This document shows positions 58,473 through 64,000 of a stretch of 64,000 nt of DNA, piece after piece. The DNA lies in NCBI RefSeq assembly GCF_000716675.1, contig NZ_JNXT01000017.1, forward strand, positions 124,001 through 188,000, given 5' to 3'. Source of the stretch: Streptomyces alboflavus (GTDB lineage: Bacteria > Actinomycetota > Actinomycetes > Streptomycetales > Streptomycetaceae). How positions within the stretch are numbered: position 1 is the stretch's first letter; every line of letters starts with the position of its first letter. The translations under genes were made by a program, and so were the position numbers. The notes below the pieces were generated by a model that ran no database searches, was not told the DNA's origin, and saw only the letters and a list, made by a program, of their open reading frames with translations.

Positions 58473-59371
58473 TCGCCCACGTCTTGGAGGCGGAACACTT
58501 TCCCTCCCTCCCCCTCTCCGTCGCTCTGGGCCGTCCCGTTGCCGAACAGGACGTGCTGGGCGAGGTGGTGGTGGCCCACTCGCACACCGAGCACAGCTAC
58601 GCCCAGGGCAGTCCGCAGGAGTGGATGTTCGCCGACTGGGAGGACCATCTCCTGGAACCGGTCAGCCTCCACCCCTACGCTGCCGGGCCAGGCGCCAACG
58701 CCCCCGAAATCTTCCATCTGGCGGTCCGGCTGCATCCCACGGACCGGGCCCTGCACCCGTCGGAGTGGGCGGAGATCGCGCAGCGGCTGGCCCACGTCAC
58801 CGGCCTCACCGTTCCGGGGACCGAGCAAACGTGCCGCTGGGTGGCCCTCCAGGCGCAGCCCGGCCGCCTCGACATCATCGCCAACCTCATTCGCAGCGAC
58901 GGCGTTTGGGCCCGCCAGCCCCACCTGCTGCACCGGGCGCTCATGGACGAGTGCCGGCGCATCGAGGACGATCTCGGCCTCGTCCCGGCGCAACCCCGAC
59001 AGGGGCGTCCGCTCACCGCGATGCTGCCCGCAGCGCGCCCCGCGCTGCCACGGGCAACAGAGGATCAGTCCCCGCCCTTCGTCGCCGCCCAGCTCGCCAC
59101 GCTCATGTGCCAGCTCGCCGACGAGACCAACGGGCCGATCGCCTCGGTGCGCGGCCTGGTCGAGCAGGCCGCGCACCGCCTGGAGGAACTGCCCCACGCC
59201 TACGGGCCCGATGCGGGACACCGGCTGGAGTGGATCGCCCGGCGTCTGTACGGCATCCAGCAGGACCTGGAAGCGATAGCAGCGGATCTGCCCGGCGGCA
59301 ACCAGCGCGCCGCTATGGCCCCCCGCGTACCTGCCGCCCCTCTTGGCGCGCCCGCGCGCCGCTCGCGCTGA
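58469..59371 (+). CDS. Relaxase-like protein without catalytic histidines
   Basis: 300 residues. IFHLAVRLHPTDRALHPSEWAEIAQRLAHVTGL and TCRWVALQAQPGRLDIIANLIRSDG match the relaxase's WHLSVRNA...LSDEEWGQIARRMVAATGI and CRWAAVRHADDHIHIIATLVREDG without gaps, but the three histidines are Ala, Arg and Asp (residues 129, 133, 135). The HUH core fold seems kept, so it may bind DNA or partners without cleaving. The rest is helical; ends ARRSR. GTGA overlap with the previous gene. Confidence 0.7.
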   Translation: MIAHVLEAEHFPSLPLSVALGRPVAEQDVLGEVVVAHSHTEHSYAQGSPQEWMFADWEDHLLEPVSLHPYAAGPGANAPEIFHLAVRLHPTDRALHPSEWAEIAQRLAHVTGLTVPGTEQTCRWVALQAQPGRLDIIANLIRSDGVWARQPHLLHRALMDECRRIEDDLGLVPAQPRQGRPLTAMLPAARPALPRATEDQSPPFVAAQLATLMCQLADETNGPIASVRGLVEQAAHRLEELPHAYGPDAGHRLEWIARRLYGIQQDLEAIAADLPGGNQRAAMAPRVPAAPLGAPARRSR

Positions 59372-59394
59372 ACACCCCCGAGAAAGTCCCGCCC

Positions 59395-60102
59395 TTGGCC
59401 ATTGCCGACCGCAATCTGACCCTGCAACGCGACGTGCACTCCGGCGAAGTCCTCGCCCGCGGAGGCGACCCGGAAGCGCACAGCATCCTGGAGCGCACCG
59501 GCTTCGTTCCCGTCGTCCGCGTGCACGAGCGCTACCACCGCCTGCCCACCGGCCTCGACGAGGCCGAGGAGGAACGTCTGGCCACCCGGGCCGTGGCACG
59601 GCTGCGTGCCGTCAAGTACGACGTCGACTGCGACGCGGCGTTTGAGACCGAACGGCGCGAGGCGCACTATCTCCCGATCGGCGCCTTGGTCGCCCACCAG
59701 GCCGAACGCATCCGCCAGGCGACCACCACCGAGGAGGTCGCGGACGCGCTGACCGAACTCACCGCCGCCCACGACGGTGTCCTGGCCGCCCTCGACGACG
59801 TCCTCACGGCAACGATCGAGTTCCACATGGGCCTTGGCGGAGCAGCCGACATCGCCACCGCCGGGCGTCTGCGCTACCTCGCCGAAGGCCGCCTGGGCGT
59901 CATCCGCTCCGACCTGGCCGGGGTGCGTGCCGACCTCGCCGACCGGCACGAACCTCACCCGCAGCGCAGCGTGTGCAGCGCCGAAGTCGGACCCACCGAG
60001 CGCGAAGCCTCCGCCGTCTGCGGCTGCCCGCCCCCGTCCCGGACCACCCCCGCACCCAGCCCGCCGCCCGCTTCCCCGGCGCCCGCCGGACGGCGGCGCT
60101 GA
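59395..60102 (+). CDS. GF/GY module protein with RRR tail
   Basis: 235 residues from TTG 59395 after AAAG. The module is the family's clearest: RDVHSGEVLARGGDPEAHSILERTGFVPVVRVHERYHRLPTGLDEAEEERLATRAVARLRAVKYDVDCDAAF. A helical domain (VADALTELTAAHDGVLAALDDVLTATIEFHMGLGGAADI) and a tail ending APAGRRR follow. Related to 60889 and 61326. Function unknown. Confidence 0.62.
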   Translation: MAIADRNLTLQRDVHSGEVLARGGDPEAHSILERTGFVPVVRVHERYHRLPTGLDEAEEERLATRAVARLRAVKYDVDCDAAFETERREAHYLPIGALVAHQAERIRQATTTEEVADALTELTAAHDGVLAALDDVLTATIEFHMGLGGAADIATAGRLRYLAEGRLGVIRSDLAGVRADLADRHEPHPQRSVCSAEVGPTEREASAVCGCPPPSRTTPAPSPPPASPAPAGRRR

Positions 60103-60122
60103 CCCCCATCCCCGAGGAACCC

Positions 60123-60863
60123 ATGCACGACCACGAATCCGCCCCCGATCTCGCGTCTTTCGCCATCGCCCTCGCCGACGAACTCCCCGGCAACTGGACC
60201 AGTGAGCACCAGATACATGCGCACTACCCCGACCAGTTCGCCCGCGCCGAACACGTCTGGGACATGGACCTGGTCGCGCACGCGATTGCCGAGCACGTCC
60301 TGGACCAGGACGCGGTCCTCACCCGCGACGATGGCGCCCGCCTGTATGTCATCGCGCGCCCCCGCAGCGGCGAGGAGTTCCTCGTCGGCGCCATCGCCCC
60401 GGCCGACCTCCCCGCGGACGCCTTCCACGCCGTACGAGAGCCCGACGGCATCGCCGTCCCCGACGACCCGGTCCAAGCCGCCGCGGACATCACCACCGAC
60501 CTGCTGCCCCGCTACGACAAGGCCCTCGCCCAGGTCCACGACAACGCCGCCCGCCTCACCCCGGCCACGCCCCCGGAACTTGTGGTGATCACGTTGAGCG
60601 GGCGGGACTTCCACGTCACCAAGCCGGAGCGGGCGGATGCCGCCCAGATCCTCGCCGACAACGGCTGTGTCTACGACCGGGACCAGGACGCGTTCGTCCT
60701 GTCCTGCGAAGACACCGCCGCACAGGCCCAGGCGATCCAGCAGGCGGCAGCGCAACTGGACCGGCTCGGCATCGGCGTCAGCGTGCGGCTCCCGCAGGCC
60801 AAGCCCGCCCTGGACACCACCCCCGTCGCGGCCCCGTCCAAGTCGCCCGCACGGCGGCGGTAG
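60123..60863 (+). CDS. LPGW-domain plus GF/GY module protein (paralogue of 42806)
   Basis: 246 residues from ATG 60123. Matches 42806 throughout: SFAIALADELPGNWTSEHQIHAHYPDQFARAEHVWDMDLVAHAIAEHVLDQDAVL...RLYVIARP...FHAVREPDGIAVPDDPVQAA...LLPRYDKALAQVHDNA; then the module GRDFHVTKPERADAAQILADNGCVYDRDQDAFVLS. Ends PARRR. The two genes are duplicates 17 kb apart. Confidence 0.64.
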   Translation: MHDHESAPDLASFAIALADELPGNWTSEHQIHAHYPDQFARAEHVWDMDLVAHAIAEHVLDQDAVLTRDDGARLYVIARPRSGEEFLVGAIAPADLPADAFHAVREPDGIAVPDDPVQAAADITTDLLPRYDKALAQVHDNAARLTPATPPELVVITLSGRDFHVTKPERADAAQILADNGCVYDRDQDAFVLSCEDTAAQAQAIQQAAAQLDRLGIGVSVRLPQAKPALDTTPVAAPSKSPARRR

Positions 60864-60888
60864 CCCCCAGAAGAAGGGAGGAGCCCTC

Positions 60889-61299
60889 GTGGGCAACAGA
60901 GCCGACGGCTACGGCAGCGACGTAGAGATCTACCGCAAGCCCCTGACCGACACGATCTATGCCGAGACCCCCACCGGTGCGCCCGAGCAGCTCCTGACCC
61001 TGCTCGACGCCCTCGGCCTGGAACGCAAGACCACGGTGACGACCGGCCCCGTCTACACCTGGCACGAAGTCCCCGGCCACCTCAGCGAGGCCGAGCAGAA
61101 GAAGGCCGCCACCCGGGCCCTGCCCTCCCTGCTCCTGGCCGGATACGTCGTCAACATCCCCGACGAACTCTTCGACCCCACCGCCTACCAGGAAGCGGTC
61201 GCGGACATCCGCAATCACCGCCACCCCACCGCCGCACCGCCAGCCAGCACCCGGCCCGCGGCCAAGGCCCCCAGCCGCACCACTCCTGCCCGGCGGTGA
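60889..61299 (+). CDS. Small GF/GY-type module protein, tandem duplicate 1
   Basis: 136 residues from GTG 60889, after GGGAGGAG. IYRKPLTDTIYAETPTGAPEQLLTLLDALGLERKT...YTWHEVPGHLSEAEQKKAATRALPSLLLAGYVVNI. Homologous to the next gene and to 59395. Pro-rich end with TTPARR. Unknown function. Confidence 0.6.
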   Translation: MGNRADGYGSDVEIYRKPLTDTIYAETPTGAPEQLLTLLDALGLERKTTVTTGPVYTWHEVPGHLSEAEQKKAATRALPSLLLAGYVVNIPDELFDPTAYQEAVADIRNHRHPTAAPPASTRPAAKAPSRTTPARR

Positions 61300-61325
61300 A
61301 CCACCACGCCCCGGAGCCCCCGCCT

Positions 61326-61703
61326 ATGACGCTCGCCGACGAGCACGACGTCGACGTCCTGATCTACCACCGCGACGGCACCATCTTCGTCGACAGCCGC
61401 ACCGGCGCCCCCGAACACCTCCTGGAGCTGCTCGACGGACTCGGCCTCGACCCTCACTGCGCACCCGAGGAAGACGACCAATGGCATCAAGTCCCTGAGC
61501 ACTGGAACGAGATCGCCGTGAAACAGATGGCCGACCGCGCAGTCCCCCTGCTGACCAGCGCCGGATACCGCATCTCCATCGACACCGTCATCGGCGGCAC
61601 CGCCTACCAAGCCGCCCGCGCCACAACACGACCGTCGCCACCGGCCCCAGCCCCCGCGACACCACCCTCCGCAGGAAGCCACCGCTCCCGCCGATCCCCC
61701 TGA
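61326..61703 (+). CDS. Small GF/GY-type module protein, tandem duplicate 2
   Basis: 125 residues from ATG 61326 (GGAG upstream; GTG 61296 overlapping the previous stop is possible). LIYHRDGTIFVDSRTGAPEHLLELLDGLGLDPH...WHQVPEHWNEIAVKQMADRAVPLLTSAGYRISIDTVIGG. Adjacent paralogue of 60889. Ends SHRSRRSP. Confidence 0.6.
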   Translation: MTLADEHDVDVLIYHRDGTIFVDSRTGAPEHLLELLDGLGLDPHCAPEEDDQWHQVPEHWNEIAVKQMADRAVPLLTSAGYRISIDTVIGGTAYQAARATTRPSPPAPAPATPPSAGSHRSRRSP

Positions 61704-61714
61704 CCGCCCTCTTC

Positions 61715-61740
61715 GGCCGGCCCCTGAAACGGGGCCGGCC
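61715..61740 (+). terminator. GC-rich hairpin in operon D
   Basis: GGCCGGCCCC (61715-61724) and GGGGCCGGCC (61731-61740) are exact inverted repeats around TGAAAC, directly after the stop at 61703. Ten pairs of pure G/C; a likely terminator or processing hairpin, though genes continue downstream on the same strand. Confidence 0.55.
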
Positions 61741-61763
61741 CCACCGCCCGAGAGAGACCGCAC

Positions 61764-61949
61764 ATCCCCGCACCCGACCACACGCCCCCGCCCATCACTT
61801 CCACGCGAAAGCCGCGCCTGGCCGCGGCCCTGTTCCGCCACTACCTGCGCGCCGTCGCCGTCGGCAGCACGGAGCGCCCGATCCCGCTGGCCGGCGCCCG
61901 GCCAGAAGCCACCCTCAGCGAAGCCCGCCGCCTCGGCCGACGCGGCTGA
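61764..61949 (+). CDS. Small basic protein, doubtful non-canonical start
   Basis: About 61 residues: HTPPPITSTRKPRLAAALFRHYLRAVAVGSTERPIPLAGARPEATLSEARRLGRRG. The frame has no ATG, GTG or TTG between the TGA at 61725 and the helical part; ATC 61764 is near GAGAG. Helical with basic end. Could be a small tail-bearing protein or not translated. Confidence 0.35.
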   Translation: MPAPDHTPPPITSTRKPRLAAALFRHYLRAVAVGSTERPIPLAGARPEATLSEARRLGRRG

Positions 61950-61978
61950 CCACCCCTCTCCCTTGCCCCAGGAGGCCC

Positions 61979-62368
61979 ATGACCGACCCGTCCAACTCCC
62001 CCGTACACCTCGCTAGAGACATCGCCTTCCGCTTGAGGGTCCTGGACGAATACCTCACCCAGGCCACACCGAGCCAGGCTGCCGAGATCCTCAGCGAGGT
62101 CTTCGACCTCGAAGACGGGCTCGTGACCGGGGTGACCCACCTGGTGGAGACCGGCTCCCGGTTCGCCCAGGGCCAGGCCCACCGCGGCATGCTCCCGCCC
62201 GAGGTGTGGCTCGCGATGGGCCGGTCCGCCAACGAACTGCACCGCGTCGGCACGGATCTTGACGAGCACACCGACGCCATCAAGCAGCTCGGGAGACCAC
62301 CCGCCGCAGTAAGCACCACGCCGCCCAACCCCGTCGCCTCCGCCATGGTCGTCAGGAGGAGCCGCTGA
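61979..62368 (+). CDS. Helical protein with VRRSR tail
   Basis: 129 residues from ATG 61979: RDIAFRLRVLDEYLTQATPSQAAEILSEVFDLEDGLVTGVTHLVETGSRFAQGQAHRGMLPPEVWLAMGRSANELHRVGTDLDEHTDAIKQLGRP; tail AAVSTTPPNPVASAMVVRRSR. Same style as 47909. Stop overlaps the CTG of the DUF317 gene. Confidence 0.58.
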   Translation: MTDPSNSPVHLARDIAFRLRVLDEYLTQATPSQAAEILSEVFDLEDGLVTGVTHLVETGSRFAQGQAHRGMLPPEVWLAMGRSANELHRVGTDLDEHTDAIKQLGRPPAAVSTTPPNPVASAMVVRRSR

Positions 62369-63174
62369 AGAAGCAGCAGTGGACCGGCTGGGGCCCCGGC
62401 GCCCAGCAGGCCGAACAGCACTACCTGGTCGAGCCCCGCTACCTCGCAGGCGGCGGCGACATCCGCTACGTCAGCGAGTTCCTTCGCGCCTCCGGCTGGA
62501 GTGACAAGTCCAAGACCGGCGGACCGCTGGTCTTCGACAGCCCCGACAAGTCCGTCCGCATCGGATACGACCCCTTCACGCAGCCCGGCGGGTGGACGAT
62601 CTCCGGGAAGGCCGCCCCCGGCCAGGAAGCCTGGCACGCCACGTTCACCCGCCAGGTGCCCGTGGAGATCGTCGCCGGGTTCACCGACGCGCTCACCCGC
62701 CCCCGCTCCGCGCACGCGCCCAACGTGTGGGCGCCCCTGCAGGAGCAGCGCTGGAAGACCGAGCAGGGCCAGCACTTCACCGCCATGAGCCCCGACGGCG
62801 GCGCCTGGATGCAGTTCCACCAGTCCAAGCCCGGCGAGGCGCTGTGGTGGGCCGGGGCCCGCAACGAGCACGGGCGCGTCTGGGACGCCAGTTTCACCAG
62901 CAGCACACCGATGCACCTCATCCAGGCATTCAGCACCGCGCTGTCCGACCCACAGCAGGTCATCCGTCCGCGCGGACATGTACCGCCGTCCACCCGCATC
63001 CGCACCACGTCCGTGTCGGTGCGGCCCGACGAACTGTCCGCCTGGCAGCAGACCCGCATCCGCGCCGCCCGCGCCGCCACCTGGGCCCGCAACTCCTGGG
63101 CCTCCACCCGGCCCCGACGCCAGACACCCACCGCCGGTCCGTACGCGCAGGCAAGCTCCCGGACCCGCCGCTGA
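62365..63174 (+). CDS. DUF317 protein, CTG start
   Basis: 269 residues. N-terminus LKKQQWTGWGPGAQQAEQHYLVEPRYLAGGGDIRYVSEFLRASGW is exactly the family's, and opens at CTG 62365, which overlaps the previous stop (CTGA) and follows AGGAGG by five bases. Two DUF317 repeats: WTISGKAAPGQEAWHATFTRQVPVEIVAGFTDAL and HFTAMSPDGGAWMQFHQSKPGEALWWAGARNE...SSTPMHLIQAFSTAL. Ends SSRTRR. Confidence 0.72.
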   Translation: MKKQQWTGWGPGAQQAEQHYLVEPRYLAGGGDIRYVSEFLRASGWSDKSKTGGPLVFDSPDKSVRIGYDPFTQPGGWTISGKAAPGQEAWHATFTRQVPVEIVAGFTDALTRPRSAHAPNVWAPLQEQRWKTEQGQHFTAMSPDGGAWMQFHQSKPGEALWWAGARNEHGRVWDASFTSSTPMHLIQAFSTALSDPQQVIRPRGHVPPSTRIRTTSVSVRPDELSAWQQTRIRAARAATWARNSWASTRPRRQTPTAGPYAQASSRTRR

Positions 63175-63226
63175 CCGGCCCCCGGCCCTCCGGCCGTCCC
63201 CGTCCTCTCACTGAAAGCACCCCAAC

Positions 63227-63571
63227 TTGCCCCACCACGCACCCGATGCCCCCACCCCCGGCCAGATCCGTCAGGCCACGAGCACCCTCGCCAATCTCGC
63301 GGCCTACCTCCGTACGCATCCCCCGCTGCACGACGTACTGCCGCTGCTCGCGCCACTGCTCGACGAGGACGACGGCGTCCCGATCCAGCTCGGCAACATC
63401 CTGCGCTGCAGCGAGCACCTCATCGGCCAGCAGGCCGCGTTCCCCCTGAGCGCCGAACTCCGCCTGAGCACGGAAGCCTTCCGCGAAGCCGCCCAGGAGG
63501 CCACGGACTGGCATGTTCTGCACTGGGACATCCAGCGGCTGCGTACGCAGACCGGCGCCCCGGGACGATGA
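63227..63571 (+). CDS. Helical hypothetical protein
   Basis: 114 residues from TTG 63227 after GAAAG. GQIRQATSTLANLAAYLRTHPPLHDVLPLLAPLLDEDDGVPIQLGNILRCSEHLIGQQAAFPLSAELRLSTEAFREAAQEATDWHVLHWD; ends TGAPGR. All-helical; no family recognised. ATGA overlap with the next gene. Confidence 0.55.
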   Translation: MPHHAPDAPTPGQIRQATSTLANLAAYLRTHPPLHDVLPLLAPLLDEDDGVPIQLGNILRCSEHLIGQQAAFPLSAELRLSTEAFREAAQEATDWHVLHWDIQRLRTQTGAPGR

Positions 63572-64000
63572 ACGATCCCTACCTGCCCACCCGCGCCAAC
63601 TCCCCGCACGACATCATCTGGTTCGAGACCCAGCCCCGCCATCTCGCCGGACGCGGCGATCCGCGGCACATCACCCAGGCGCTGCGGGCCGCGGGCTGGG
63701 CGAACCGCTCCGACCCGGCTTTCCCCCCACGTCCTGCTGGTCGGCCCCGACTACCGGCACACCGTGGTGCTGGAGCCCGACCCCGAACCGTACGGGGCAT
63801 GGTGGCGCGTCCGTGGCCAGGAAGCAGACGGCCGGCGCTGGTACACCGAGTTCGGCGCCAACACCCCCGTGGAGATCCTCGCCCACCTCACCGACGCGCT
63901 GCTCGAGCCCGCCCCGGAGCAGGCTCCGCCGATCTGGTCGCCCCTCACCGCGGCAGGCTGGTCCTACGAGCGCGACGAACACGGCAACGAGATCGCCCGC
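63568..64000 (+). pseudogene. DUF317 gene with frameshift, cut by the window edge
   Basis: ATG 63568 opens MNDPYLPTRANSPHDIIWFETQPRHLAGRGDPRHITQALRAAGWA, a good DUF317 N-terminus. At CCCCCC 63723-63728 the frame is lost; one base shift restores HVLLVGPDYRHTVVLEPDPEPYGAWWRVRGQEADGRRWYTEFGANTPVEILAHLTDALL, the rest of the first repeat. Real frameshift or sequencing error in a C6 run. The gene continues past the right edge. Confidence 0.6.

Noticed and set aside
1..64000. Insertion sequences or transposases
   Set aside because: No DDE or serine recombinase motif was found; the IstB-like ATPase at 6377 pairs with an initiator rather than with an IstA transposase.

Overview
The window is very GC-rich, uses TTG and GTG starts freely, and encodes families typical of Streptomyces and relatives (WhiB-like, DUF2637, DUF317, DUF4913, an LAXTG-type sorting signal). 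I read it as most of a large conjugative element (plasmid or ICE) of a streptomycete. No integrase, att site, tRNA or IS element was found, so plasmid and ICE cannot be separated here.

Layout. 1-2.7 kb: mercury-resistance genes (merA running off the left edge, an ArsR-type merR, a MerT-like membrane protein) and small chromosomal-style genes. 2.8-4.3 kb: a large XRE/MmyB-type regulator. 4.7-9.2 kb: replication module (initiator-like protein with iteron-like repeats inside its gene, DnaC/IstB helicase loader, WhiB-like regulator with an extra C-terminal domain, a disrupted DUF2637 membrane protein). 9.3-12.4 kb: mobilisation (MobC, a hairpin-rich candidate oriT, MOBP-type relaxase). 12.4-15.5 kb: a lipoprotein, a nuclease-like DUF6615 relative and zinc-ribbon proteins. 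15.5-33.6 kb: mostly minus-strand operons with DUF317 proteins, a sortase-anchored SpaA-type surface protein, an ATP-grasp ligase with an MFS exporter and two winged-helix regulators, helical unknowns, a RelE/ParE-fold protein, DUF4913 and an orphan DNA methyltransferase. 34-42 kb: plus-strand type IV secretion core (transglycosylase-NlpC/P60, DUF6112 pilin-like, VirB8-like, VirB6/TrbL-like, PrgI/SCO6880, VirB4 ATPase). 42-64 kb: more than 25 plus-strand accessory genes, including two families with shuffled domains, a glycosyltransferase, an MFS protein, a MoxR ATPase/VWA pair and a relaxase-like protein that has lost its catalytic histidines.

How it may work together. MobC and relaxase would nick and pilot DNA to the VirB-type channel. 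No VirD4 coupling ATPase lies in the window. About 34 accessory proteins of unrelated fold end in a Pro/Ala-rich linker and a basic tail (ARRR, RTR, AHR). This resembles the basic C-terminal signals of known type IV secretion substrates and may mark a cargo set. Four near-identical palindromes (CCCCGGTT-N5-AACCGGGG) sit just downstream of -10-like hexamers at the heads of operons on both strands, suggesting one element-wide regulon. A second shared leader element precedes both the replication and the secretion operons. Start codons are unusual: many TTG, several CTG and perhaps a few ATC. Several genes are frameshifted at homopolymers or by duplication, which is either decay, phase variation or sequencing error.
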